From CAZYVA01 sp964650695 (GTDB lineage Bacteria > Bacillota > Clostridia > Lachnospirales > Lachnospiraceae): 64,000 nucleotides of DNA. The stretch spans positions 1-64,000 of the forward strand of contig CAZYVA010000001.1 in the NCBI GenBank assembly GCA_964650695.1. The letters are read 5' to 3'. How positions within the stretch are numbered: the first letter of the stretch is position 1; every line of letters starts with the position of its first letter. The notes beneath the pieces were generated by a model. That model ran no database searches and was not told the origin of the DNA. It saw only the letters and a list, made by a program, of their open reading frames with translations. The translations under genes and the position numbers were made by a program. Below are positions 50,768 through 59,177 of the stretch, one piece after another.

Positions 50768-52429
50768 TTATTTCTTATCCGCCAGCTTCGGCTCCGCTTT
50801 CATTCCTTCTTTGATATCTACGCTCAGTTCATCGACAACATAATCTCCCTTTTCCAACCCGCTTTTCACTTCTACCTGCGAAACCGAGGATACCCCCAAT
50901 TCCACCGGCTTTTTCTTCACGGTATCATTCTCGATGACAAATACAAAATTGCCGTCGGAGGATGCATTCACAGATTCCGTCGGGATCACGGGCACCTGCT
51001 TTGCCTCGGCGGTCACCATCGAAATTTTGACGGTTGCGCCTATACAAATGTCTTCATCCGGATCGTTGACATGGATTTTCGCGTCAATGGTAGGCGTGCC
51101 TTCCTCATTTTCCACAGCGATCCTGTTTATACTGGTCAATTGTCCGGTATATGAAGAATCGCCCATTGTAATATCGACCGGTGTCCCGACCGTAAGGCTG
51201 GCATAATCGTCCGGGGAAACTTCAATCCCAACGCAAACCTCTGACGTGCTTGCGATGCTAAATAACGCGCCTCCCTGGGCGGCGGCATTGCTGTCTCCTA
51301 CAGTAAGGGAAGCAACAACGCCATCCATATCCGCCCGGATCCCTTCCCGGCCTAACTTTAGCAATTCTTCGGAGGGTAACGCCGCAAGTTCTGCCAGGTT
51401 ATCGCTAATGTCTAAATTTTCTAATTCGGAAGAGGTCATCCCCGTATCCGCCGATGTGTTTTTCGCGGCTTCTGAAGCCTCTTTCCACGCGTCATACGCA
51501 TTCTTGTACTCTTCCTTCAACGCCGGATATCCGGCGTCATCTATAGTAGTCTTGCTGGTCAATTTCGCGTTTGCTGCTTCCAAATCGGTTTTTGCCTGTG
51601 GAAGCAGGTTCTTTATCAAATCCTGGTACCGGTCCACCTCTTCAATCAATTTTTCTTCACTAGCACTTGCTGTTCCCGCGTTCTTCTTCGCCAGCGCCTC
51701 CTGATAGTCCTTTCCGGTCCCGTCATAGATAGCGGAGAGGGTTTCAATCTCTTTCTCGTAATCCTGGATTGTCTGCTCCAGGCCCGCAATCTTTTCCTGC
51801 AGCGCTGCGATCTGCGCCTGGTTCTTGGCGCTTGCGTAAGCCGCTTTGTTTTCCTTGTACTCCTGTTTGGCCTCGTTCATCTGCGCCTTCAGAGAAGCCG
51901 CTTTCTTCGCGAGCTTTTTCGCCTTTTTATCCAGGGCAGCCTGCGTCTTTTTTTCTTCCTTGACGGTTTTCGCGTTCTGCTCACGGCTGGCTTTCGAGGA
52001 ATTGTAAGCGGACTGTAACGTAAGCTGCGCTTCCTTGTTGTCCTCTTCTAAAGTGGACGTGTCAAAGCGGATCAACAAATCCCCGCTTTTTACCAGTTGG
52101 CCCACCTGGGCATAACAATTCAATATATTGGCATTCACCGGCGAGTAGTATGTTTTTATTTTTTCACTTTCGATCGTCCCGCTGGAATTGTACACCGTCT
52201 TTACATCGCCGTCCGTTACCTTTACAACATTTAATTTTGTGATGTCTTCCTTGTCTTTCTTTTTTCCTGTCATCGAAAAAAGGACCGCGATGATGACAAT
52301 CACGCCGACCACCGGCCATATGGCCCATGGCGGGATTCTCTTTTTTGGTTTTACCGGCATTTCCTCATCATCCAAATCATTTTCCGAAAGGATGTCCACG
52401 TCAAAATCTTTCTCCTGATCCTTTTTCAT
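50768..52429 (-). CDS. Periplasmic-adaptor-like (HlyD/MacA-type) membrane fusion protein
   Basis: The 553-residue protein starts in the cytoplasm with an acidic tail, has one membrane segment (WAIWPVVGVIVIIAVLFSM), a lipoyl half (YYSPVNANILNCYAQVGQLVKSG), a very long coiled-coil hairpin from about residue 125 to 350, the second lipoyl half (GIRADMDGVVASLTVGDS) and beta-barrel and membrane-proximal parts. Its start overlaps the ATPase stop by 4 bases. The hairpin is longer than in short Gram-positive MacA-like adaptors, so it could span much of the wall. Confidence 0.9.
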   Translation of the reverse strand: MKKDQEKDFDVDILSENDLDDEEMPVKPKKRIPPWAIWPVVGVIVIIAVLFSMTGKKKDKEDITKLNVVKVTDGDVKTVYNSSGTIESEKIKTYYSPVNANILNCYAQVGQLVKSGDLLIRFDTSTLEEDNKEAQLTLQSAYNSSKASREQNAKTVKEEKKTQAALDKKAKKLAKKAASLKAQMNEAKQEYKENKAAYASAKNQAQIAALQEKIAGLEQTIQDYEKEIETLSAIYDGTGKDYQEALAKKNAGTASASEEKLIEEVDRYQDLIKNLLPQAKTDLEAANAKLTSKTTIDDAGYPALKEEYKNAYDAWKEASEAAKNTSADTGMTSSELENLDISDNLAELAALPSEELLKLGREGIRADMDGVVASLTVGDSNAAAQGGALFSIASTSEVCVGIEVSPDDYASLTVGTPVDITMGDSSYTGQLTSINRIAVENEEGTPTIDAKIHVNDPDEDICIGATVKISMVTAEAKQVPVIPTESVNASSDGNFVFVIENDTVKKKPVELGVSSVSQVEVKSGLEKGDYVVDELSVDIKEGMKAEPKLADKK

Positions 52430-53130
52430 GATTCTGCCCTCTCTTCCGTATTGATGAAATCCGCTTCGATCCTTCCGTCAATAATCCGGATCACCCGATG
52501 CACCTGTTTTGCGATATCATCATCATGGGTAATAATGATCACCGTCCGTCCGCTTTTATGTAATTCCTTCAAAATATCCATGATTTCCTGCGTGGATTTT
52601 GTGTCAAGGTTCCCGGTCGGCTCGTCCGCCAGGATGATGGGCGGCCTTGCGGCCACCGCCCGCGCGACCGCCACCCTTTGCTGCTGCCCGCCGGACAATT
52701 CGTTCGGGCGGTGATGCATCCTGCTTTCCAGCCCTACCCGCCTTAACGCGCTGACCGCAAGCCTGCGGCGCTTCTGTCTCCCGACGCCGCGGTAAATCAA
52801 GGGCAGCTCCACATTTCCGATCGCATCCAGGTTGGCGATCAAGTTGAAACTCTGGAAAATAAACCCGATCTTCAAATTCCGTATATCCGAAAGCTGATTA
52901 TCCGACAGCCCTGACACATCCCTGCCATCCAGGAAATATTTCCCTGACGTCGGCACGTCCAAACACCCGAGCATATTCATTAAAGTAGATTTCCCGGATC
53001 CGGAATGCCCTATGATGCCGACCAGATCCCCCTTTTCGATGTCCAAGCTGACACCGTCCAGTGCGTGTACTTCATTGACGCCGGGATTGTATATTTTTTT
53101 TATCTTTTCAATATGGATCACACTCGCCAT
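52426..53130 (-). CDS. ABC transporter ATP-binding protein (MacB/LolD type)
   Basis: The 234-residue ATPase has Walker A GIIGHSGSGKSTLMN, signature NELSGGQQQRVAVARAVAA and Walker B IILADEPTGNLD with H-loop IIITHD. The amino end IHIEKIKKIYNPGVNEVHAL is typical of the MacB-ATPase group. The start MASVIH was chosen; the open frame runs 44 codons upstream with no homology. The ribosome site GAGGA is modest. It is the first gene of the export operon. Confidence 0.92.
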   Translation of the reverse strand: MASVIHIEKIKKIYNPGVNEVHALDGVSLDIEKGDLVGIIGHSGSGKSTLMNMLGCLDVPTSGKYFLDGRDVSGLSDNQLSDIRNLKIGFIFQSFNLIANLDAIGNVELPLIYRGVGRQKRRRLAVSALRRVGLESRMHHRPNELSGGQQQRVAVARAVAARPPIILADEPTGNLDTKSTQEIMDILKELHKSGRTVIIITHDDDIAKQVHRVIRIIDGRIEADFINTEERAES

Positions 53131-53385
53131 CTTGTCCTCGTCCAAAACTGCAGGGAAATCCCTGCGCAACCGGATGCCAAAGCCAAAAATCCCTGGCGCA
53201 CGGAATATCCCTGATCTCAATTTCCCGCTTCCGCAAAAAAAGCTACCTTCATGAAAATACAATTAAAAATAACATATTCCAATAAGGAAATACAACAGCA
53301 ATGTGGGGGGACTTCGTGGAAAAAATATCACATCCTGGCGATATCCGGCCGCAGCTTAAGGCCAGCCTGTATCACCCGCCACGGT

Positions 53386-55890
53386 TCACTCATCCAAAAG
53401 GCGGAGCTTTCTGATCTCCAAAACGGCTTCCGTCATTGTAGAAACATCCAGTTTTCCGTAAATCGCTTCAATATGGGAACGGACGGTTGAAAACTTGATG
53501 CCCAGCTTCTCCGCTATTTTCCGGTAACTGTATCCTTCGCACATCAGTCCGGCAACCTTTTTCTGTCTTTCGGTAAGCATAGGTATCCCCCGCGGTTCCC
53601 TGTATCCGGAACGCATACGTTCCTCTTTCTTTTGCTCTATGCATTTAAAGTAAACCTTTTTCACAAACGTCTCTGACAAGCTGCCCTGGTAATCCCCACG
53701 GATGACCCAGTTTTTCAAACGGCATAAAAGAGGTTCCAACCAGATCCCCTCATTGACAAATACCTGCTCCAATTCAAGCTCCTGCGCCATTCCCACTGCA
53801 TTTTCCAGACAAACGGTCGATTTTTTACGGTCTTTTTCCTTTTCAAACGTAACCGCCCTCAAAATCTCCAGTTCGATCACATCAATGGTTCTCCTCATCT
53901 CCTTGCATAAGGCAAGGAGCTTTTCCAGCAGGACCAGGGCTTTATCAAATTCTCCCGCAACCATATACGCCCTTGCGCAAGTCATAGATGGATACAGGTT
54001 CCAAAACGTCGGCTTCTCAGAAATGGGTACGGCGTTTTTTCCCAGCCAGTCTTCGGCCGCTTTCCGATCCTGGAGATACAATTGGTTTTTTATCGTGACG
54101 GCGTGGAAATTTGCTGAAAGATAAAACGCTTTTTCATCCGCGATCATTTTACGTGCCGCATTTTGTATTTTTTTTGCCTCTTCATAATCCTGCATAGCCC
54201 GATAGACTTCCATCAGTATCATAAAGACACAAAACCTGGATTCCGGTGCAAAACCCTGTTCCATTTTGGAAAATGCTGTGAGCGCGGCCACTTTGGCCTT
54301 TTGAAGTTCCCCTTTTTCATAGTACAGCCCCGCCCGGGTGCATTCCACCAACATCTCACGCTCTTCCCCCAAAAAACTTCCGAAATAAGCATCCAGCATA
54401 TCTGCAGCAGCATCCACATCCCCGGCAAAGAATTCGGAAAAGTCACGGAAAGAGCGGTGGTAGAACGGAAAATAAAGGGTTGCCGTCCCCCGGACTCCCT
54501 GAAACTCTACTGTGGGCGGTTTTTTCATGGCCATCTCCACAATATCCTGCACTGAAAACCGGAAATCCATCAAATATAAGAAAAAAACATTATGCGCCAG
54601 CTTCGGGGTGCGCTGCGTAATCCTTTCGTAATTCCCGTAATACTGATCCGCATAGTACCGGAAATCCTGCAGCCTTCCATCATTCCTGGCAGTGAACGCC
54701 ATCATATAATACAGGTGCGGGAATTGCCTGGCCGCCTCTTCGTCCAATACATTGCGTACCACATACATGACCTGCTCAGAATCGAAGGCCGCCCGGTCTA
54801 CCGTCTCGAGCATGTCAAAGCAACTGGCAATTTCCTTGTAATCCTTTATGGCCGCAAACCGCTCTGTGGCCTGGCAAAAATGGTTCTGGCCCTGATGCCA
54901 TTTTCCAGCCCGGCGCATCTGACGCACGCGGAATTCTTCCGGCATGGCAGAAAACCTTTTCCGTAAAAATCTTTGGAACAGCTTATGAAACCGATAAGAG
55001 CCATCCTCCCGCCTGCACAAAAACGCGCCTTCCCTCTCTAGGCTGCCCAATATTTGCTCCGGCTCCTTCTCGCCGGTAAGCGCCCGGCATAATGGCTCCG
55101 TCAAGGTTTCCTCCATGCAGACCTGGAGCATGAACTTTCTTAATTTCCTATCCCATCTCTCCCACACAAAGCTTTCCAAAAAATCATCCAGCATGCTATC
55201 GGTGATCCTGCTGTTCAAACCCTTATTTTTGGAAAGGAACACCGCATTAACCCCGATCGGCCATCCTTCCGTCGAAGACATGACAACATCCGCCTGCTCC
55301 GGTGTGAGATCTTCTCCCCTTACTCTGTAAAATTCTTGTATTTCTGTTTTATTAAACAGAAGCTGCTCCTGTGAAAGGAACCGGAACTTATGCTTCAAAA
55401 GCAGCCCCCTGTACATTTTAGGCAGGAAAGTCCTGCTCAATATACAGATCCGGATGCCTTTCGGCAAATACAGCAGAAAATCCAAGACAGCCTTTTGTGC
55501 CTGGGTATCCGTAATAGAATGAAAATCATCAATGGCAAGACTTCCGCCGCAATCTTTTGGCATCGCAAGAACAGACCGGATCAGGAATTCCTCCGGGGCT
55601 TTATGAAAATCCGGATGATTCACAAAAGCGGATATCTCTCTTGCCTTTTCCATACATAGCCCACATGGGATTTCCCGCAGCTTCCGGCACACGCCCTCTA
55701 CAGTATTATCGCGCTCATCCAGCAAAACCATAGCCCCCGGCTCCGGAAAGCTTTCCAGCCACTGCTTTGCAAAAATGGATTTCCCAAAACCGGCAGGGGC
55801 GGATACAAAAAGGATCCGCGGCTCCGGCGGCTGACCGGCAAAATCAAGCAAACGCTCCCGCCGGAGATCGTCTTGAAATATCGTCATCAT
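53386..55890 (-). CDS. Large LuxR-type regulator (LAL/MalT-like)
   Basis: This 834-residue protein has a P-loop (LFVSAPAGFGKSIFAKQW) near residue 30, a Walker B-like SLAIDDFHSI, STAND-type ATPase features (ILSRTFLPKMYR), a long helical repeat region from about 330 to 740, and a C-terminal LuxR helix-turn-helix (TERQKKVAGLMCEGYSYRKI followed by AEKLGIKFSTVRSHIEAIYGKL, here given in parts). MalT-like regulators bind a ligand, use ATP to oligomerise and activate transcription. It is 256 bases before the ABC ATPase on the same strand, so the export operon is its likely target. Confidence 0.88.
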   Translation of the reverse strand: MMTIFQDDLRRERLLDFAGQPPEPRILFVSAPAGFGKSIFAKQWLESFPEPGAMVLLDERDNTVEGVCRKLREIPCGLCMEKAREISAFVNHPDFHKAPEEFLIRSVLAMPKDCGGSLAIDDFHSITDTQAQKAVLDFLLYLPKGIRICILSRTFLPKMYRGLLLKHKFRFLSQEQLLFNKTEIQEFYRVRGEDLTPEQADVVMSSTEGWPIGVNAVFLSKNKGLNSRITDSMLDDFLESFVWERWDRKLRKFMLQVCMEETLTEPLCRALTGEKEPEQILGSLEREGAFLCRREDGSYRFHKLFQRFLRKRFSAMPEEFRVRQMRRAGKWHQGQNHFCQATERFAAIKDYKEIASCFDMLETVDRAAFDSEQVMYVVRNVLDEEAARQFPHLYYMMAFTARNDGRLQDFRYYADQYYGNYERITQRTPKLAHNVFFLYLMDFRFSVQDIVEMAMKKPPTVEFQGVRGTATLYFPFYHRSFRDFSEFFAGDVDAAADMLDAYFGSFLGEEREMLVECTRAGLYYEKGELQKAKVAALTAFSKMEQGFAPESRFCVFMILMEVYRAMQDYEEAKKIQNAARKMIADEKAFYLSANFHAVTIKNQLYLQDRKAAEDWLGKNAVPISEKPTFWNLYPSMTCARAYMVAGEFDKALVLLEKLLALCKEMRRTIDVIELEILRAVTFEKEKDRKKSTVCLENAVGMAQELELEQVFVNEGIWLEPLLCRLKNWVIRGDYQGSLSETFVKKVYFKCIEQKKEERMRSGYREPRGIPMLTERQKKVAGLMCEGYSYRKIAEKLGIKFSTVRSHIEAIYGKLDVSTMTEAVLEIRKLRLLDE

Positions 55891-55970
55891 ACAAATTACC
55901 CTTTCTCATTCCTGTAAAAAACAGATCGCCCATCTCTGTTTCGCCCCCTCTGTTTCTGCCTTTAATTAGT

Positions 55971-55989
55971 GAATACTTACTTACCATTC
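55971..55989 (-). promoter_or_regulatory. Possible TetR operator upstream of the LuxR-type gene
   Basis: GAATACTTACTTACCATTC has 4-base symmetrical ends and an inner ACTT direct repeat. It lies between the TetR and LuxR-type genes, near a TTGGAA (-35-like) sequence. Symmetry is weak, so the assignment rests mainly on position. Confidence 0.35.
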
Positions 55990-56019
55990 TTCCAAAAAAA
56001 AGAATATCCCCCCTCGATT

Positions 56020-56619
56020 TCAAAGCCCCATGATTCCGCTGATCCCCTTAAACATAAGGTTCCAGATCAAATTCCGGCTTTCTTTATCATCCGGCAAATC
56101 TTTCGAAATGATCCGTTTGGCAAACAAGCCTGTTGTATCCAATATGTATGTCCATAGAAAATGGCCGGTCACCTCGTTGAATGCCTGATATTTTTCATTC
56201 ATAACGTTTACAAAAGATATAAAACTTTTAAAATATGAATGCGTGTCTTCATCGTTTGCCAAAATAAACTGGAGATACGGTGAATCCCTGTAGGAAAAGT
56301 AAAAGACTGTGCGGTAATCCTCTTCTACAAGCAAATCAAAATACGCAAACCATAATAGACGGATGAACTCCACCTCCGATAAGTCCTGTCCTGTCAATGC
56401 ATACAAAGTGGAGTCCATCCGCGCAGCAATCTTTTTATGCATGACTTCATAACAGCTATACAGCAGTTGATCTTTGGTCGAAAAATATTTATAAATCAAT
56501 GCCTCAGATATCCCTATACAATCAGCGACTTTTTTCGTTGTAAAAAAAGAAAGGCCATGCTTATTCACCATTTTCATTGTGACATCCAAAATCTCTGCTT
56601 TTCTGTTTGTTCTTTCCAA
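56020..56619 (-). CDS. TetR-family transcriptional regulator
   Basis: The 199-residue protein has an N-terminal TetR helix-turn-helix: AEILDVTMKMVNKHGLSFFT leading to TTKKVADCIGISEALIYKYF. The rest is a helical ligand/dimer domain (FIRLLWFAYFDLLVEEDYRT). TetR proteins are mostly repressors released by a small ligand, often controlling transporters. It is upstream of the LuxR-type gene and the MacAB-type operon, on the same strand, and downstream of the flagellar csrA. Confidence 0.9.
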   Translation of the reverse strand: MERTNRKAEILDVTMKMVNKHGLSFFTTKKVADCIGISEALIYKYFSTKDQLLYSCYEVMHKKIAARMDSTLYALTGQDLSEVEFIRLLWFAYFDLLVEEDYRTVFYFSYRDSPYLQFILANDEDTHSYFKSFISFVNVMNEKYQAFNEVTGHFLWTYILDTTGLFAKRIISKDLPDDKESRNLIWNLMFKGISGIMGL

Positions 56620-56640
56620 GGGGCCTCCACCTTCTTCTTT

Positions 56641-56739
56641 TCAAAAAATGCTTAGGACTTCCTTTAAGAACCATTCCAACATATCCTTATAGAGCAATAG
56701 GGTTCCTTGAGCCTTCATCCCGTCTCTTTCATTGATCAT
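56641..56739 (-). CDS. Possible 32-residue peptide directly after csrA
   Basis: An ATG one base after the csrA stop codon opens a 32-codon frame starting MINERDGMKAQG and ending LEWFLKEVLSIF; AAAAGGA, inside the csrA end, is 5 bases upstream. The last 20 residues would form an amphipathic or membrane-seeking helix. A second ATG at codon 8 is also possible. No family is recognised and the short length leaves real doubt, but position and ribosome site are those of a coupled gene. Confidence 0.35.
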   Translation of the reverse strand: MINERDGMKAQGTLLLYKDMLEWFLKEVLSIF

Positions 56740-56740
56740 C

Positions 56741-56998
56741 CTATTCCTTTTGCTTTCCTGCCTGCTGCCGCCCCACGTCCAGCAAGCCTTTGACCATCTT
56801 CCCGTTTTTCCTGCTGGCCGACGCGGCCGCCTCCCGGTTTGCCTTTCCTGCCTCAATCAGCTCCTCCCGCAGTATCCGGACATCCTTCGGCGCTTCAATG
56901 GCAAGTCTTACGCCGTCGCTGCTGCTTTCGGCCACCGTAATGCGGATATCCCCGTTCACAACCAGGGATTCTCCGGTCTTCCTCCTCAGAATCAGCAT
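56741..56998 (-). CDS. csrA: Carbon storage/translational regulator CsrA
   Basis: CsrA binds GGA motifs in mRNA leaders and blocks translation, classically that of flagellin. The 85-residue product begins MLILRRKTGESLVVNGDIRI and contains GVRLAIEAPKDVRILREEL, the complete RNA-binding core. It is longer than the usual 60-75 residues: a basic tail (SRKNGKMVKGLLDVGRQQAG) of about 25 residues follows. It begins 2 bases after fliW, its protein antagonist. AGGAGGAGG lies upstream of the chosen start. Confidence 0.95.
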   Translation of the reverse strand: MLILRRKTGESLVVNGDIRITVAESSSDGVRLAIEAPKDVRILREELIEAGKANREAAASASRKNGKMVKGLLDVGRQQAGKQKE

Positions 56999-57000
56999 AC

Positions 57001-57411
57001 CTATGCCTCCTCCTTCTGAAACTCCCTCAACCTGTGGCGAAATCCATATTCCTGGGATTCCAGGATCACCTGCCTGGCATTTTTTGTAACACAGTTCACC
57101 ACGATCGGGCATTTCAGGTTAACCGTGGATTCCTCCGGCGGCTTTTTCACGACGCAAAAGACATAATACGATAAATCGTCTTCATTGTCCGTTCCAAGGC
57201 GTTCGTAATCCTCTTTGGCAAGGACAGGATGGTAATCCTCTTTCAGCATAAACGGATCCATGATAATGAATGATAGATTCTCATCGTCTACGCTCTGCAA
57301 AAGCAGGATCGCATCACAGTCACGGTCCATCATGATCGGGACAAACCTCTTTGAATCCTCGAAACCGAACACACCATCGTCAAACTCAATGTATGCCTTT
57401 TCTTTATCCAT
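57001..57411 (-). CDS. fliW: Flagellar assembly factor FliW
   Basis: FliW (136 residues) binds either flagellin or CsrA; free FliW sequesters CsrA, so flagellin synthesis is matched to secretion. The family pattern is clear: FDDGVFGFEDSKRFVPI at the amino end, FIIMDPFMLKEDYHP, YYVFCVVKKPPEESTVNLKCPI (in parts) and the final NARQVILESQEYGFRHRL. It precedes csrA by 2 bases with the csrA ribosome site inside its end. Flagellin (hag) itself is not in the window. Confidence 0.94.
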   Translation of the reverse strand: MDKEKAYIEFDDGVFGFEDSKRFVPIMMDRDCDAILLLQSVDDENLSFIIMDPFMLKEDYHPVLAKEDYERLGTDNEDDLSYYVFCVVKKPPEESTVNLKCPIVVNCVTKNARQVILESQEYGFRHRLREFQKEEA

Positions 57412-57467
57412 AAATCTGCCTCCCGGCAGGGGAACTGTACATCGTTTCCAGCCCCCTGATGCTATGA

Positions 57468-58085
57468 TTATGCCTGAACATCGACCTGTTCACCTGTAAA
57501 ACGGGCTGACGCGCTCGGCGGCACATAGATCGGGTCGCCGATATACTTGATCTCGATCCCCGGATACTGGGAAATATCCAACTGAATATCCCCAGGTATG
57601 AATTTTATGTCGCCTTTTTCGATCTTCGCGTCGAAATTCAATTTATCCATCTCATACTCAATGGAGAACTCCGGCGCTTCCCACTCGATATCAGGCCCGG
57701 TCGTCGGTGTGAACGCCATCTGCGCATTCCCAATCCCGGTTGCCGTGCGCTGCGCAAAGATCTCGTTCAAAGTCTCGCTCCCCGCCCCGATCTTTGCTTT
57801 CAGCAGTATCTGCCCTTCACTGGCGTAATTCGCCGTTGCCTGGTATGCAGCGCTCCTCCCCTTCTGCGCATTGGTCTCGATCTGCCTCGCCGGCGTCGGC
57901 GACACAGAATTCCGCGCCTCATACGTGTCCATATGAAGCTTGATCGGATGGCTTCGGATCGTCATGCCGCCTTTGTCCCTGCTGATTTCCAGCTCAGCAG
58001 TCCCGCTTTGATACTCCAAAGAGGCATTTTGAATCTTTAACTCATATTTGATTGGTACGGTTGTAATCTGTAATAGCTGTTCCAT
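57468..58085 (-). CDS. DUF6470 family protein (YviE-like)
   Basis: The 205-residue protein has the amino end PIKYELKIQNASLEYQSGTA and sits between flgL and fliW, exactly where B. subtilis has yviE. It has no signal peptide or membrane segment. The middle (EARNSVSPTPARQIETNAQKG) and the C-terminal YPGIEIKYIGDPIYVPPSA (part) are as I recall for DUF6470. Its function is not known; conserved position suggests a role in late flagellar assembly. Confidence 0.82.
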   Translation of the reverse strand: MEQLLQITTVPIKYELKIQNASLEYQSGTAELEISRDKGGMTIRSHPIKLHMDTYEARNSVSPTPARQIETNAQKGRSAAYQATANYASEGQILLKAKIGAGSETLNEIFAQRTATGIGNAQMAFTPTTGPDIEWEAPEFSIEYEMDKLNFDAKIEKGDIKFIPGDIQLDISQYPGIEIKYIGDPIYVPPSASARFTGEQVDVQA

Positions 58086-58164
58086 GTCATCCTCTCCTTT
58101 TCCTCTTCAAAACAACAATACCGTCTATCCAAATGCATATAGACTATGTATATACATTTAACCC

Positions 58165-59157
58165 TTAATCCATGTAGTCTAAAAGCGACTGGCCCAGGAT
58201 GCTTGTTCCAATCTTGAGGGACGCGTTGTAAACGTACTGCTGCCACATATATCCTGTAATGGCCTCAGACGTTTCAATGCCGACCGTATCATCGTACTGC
58301 TCCTGGATATTGATCTGTTCGTTCTCCAGCTTGTCGCTTGTCGTCTCTAAAAGCTGCTCCTTGCTGCCTATTTTCGCGAAAACGTTTTCCAGGTCTTTTA
58401 AGCCGTTATCAAATTTTTCCCAGAGTTTCCCATATGCTTCGCTGTCGAATTCATCCGCCTCCAGAAGTTCCGCCATCTTTCCCGCAAGCACGACCAGGTT
58501 GTTGCTTTCGCCATCATCATCCACGCCATAGCCCACAACCGCGATCCCCGGAAGCGCCGTGTCGAAAGCGCTGGAGGAAACGACGTTCCCCTCATCATCA
58601 AACTCCAGCCCAAATCCAATATCGACATAGGAATGCTCATTCGCCAGTTTTGTCATGACCTCTGTGTCATTGACATCCTGCCCCTGGTAAAGCAGCGTCA
58701 GCCCGTCGTCCGACAGCGAAAACGGGACGTTTGACCCGTCCGCGCCCGCAAGCAGGAAAGCGTCCCCGTAGGTTGTATTCAAAATATTGACCATGCTCTT
58801 CTGCATCTCCCGGATAGACGTTGCATAAGCGCTTCTGCCGCCCTCTCCGGTCGGGTCGTTCATTGCGGCTACAGAATAATCCTTGTCAATGGTCTGCACG
58901 ATCGAATTGATCTCAAGTACCACGTCCTCCTGGCTCTCGATCCATTTCTGGCTGCTGCTGACCGTACTGATATAATCCTCATTCCTCGCGTACCTGCGGT
59001 CAAGGACCGCGCCTTTTGCCGCCGCGGAGGGATCTTCATAAGACAAGTCAAATCTCCTTCCCGTCTCCACCTGCTTCCTGGACGCTTCCAGGCCCCCAAG
59101 GGAGTTTGTCAAATTGTTTTGATAATTCCGCATAATCATATTTGTCGTGATGCGCAT
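58165..59157 (-). CDS. flgL: Flagellar hook-filament junction protein FlgL (HAP3)
   Basis: FlgL forms the second junction ring between hook and filament. The 330-residue protein has the flagellin-like amino end MRITTNMIMRNYQNNLTNSL and a flagellin-like C-terminal helix (EAITGYMWQQYVYNASLKIG, SILGQSLLDYMD). Its size is normal. It begins 20 bases after flgK. Only the conserved helical ends resemble flagellin; the middle is the variable exposed part. Confidence 0.95.
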   Translation of the reverse strand: MRITTNMIMRNYQNNLTNSLGGLEASRKQVETGRRFDLSYEDPSAAAKGAVLDRRYARNEDYISTVSSSQKWIESQEDVVLEINSIVQTIDKDYSVAAMNDPTGEGGRSAYATSIREMQKSMVNILNTTYGDAFLLAGADGSNVPFSLSDDGLTLLYQGQDVNDTEVMTKLANEHSYVDIGFGLEFDDEGNVVSSSAFDTALPGIAVVGYGVDDDGESNNLVVLAGKMAELLEADEFDSEAYGKLWEKFDNGLKDLENVFAKIGSKEQLLETTSDKLENEQINIQEQYDDTVGIETSEAITGYMWQQYVYNASLKIGTSILGQSLLDYMD

Positions 59158-59177
59158 AAATTCCCACCCGCTTTCTG

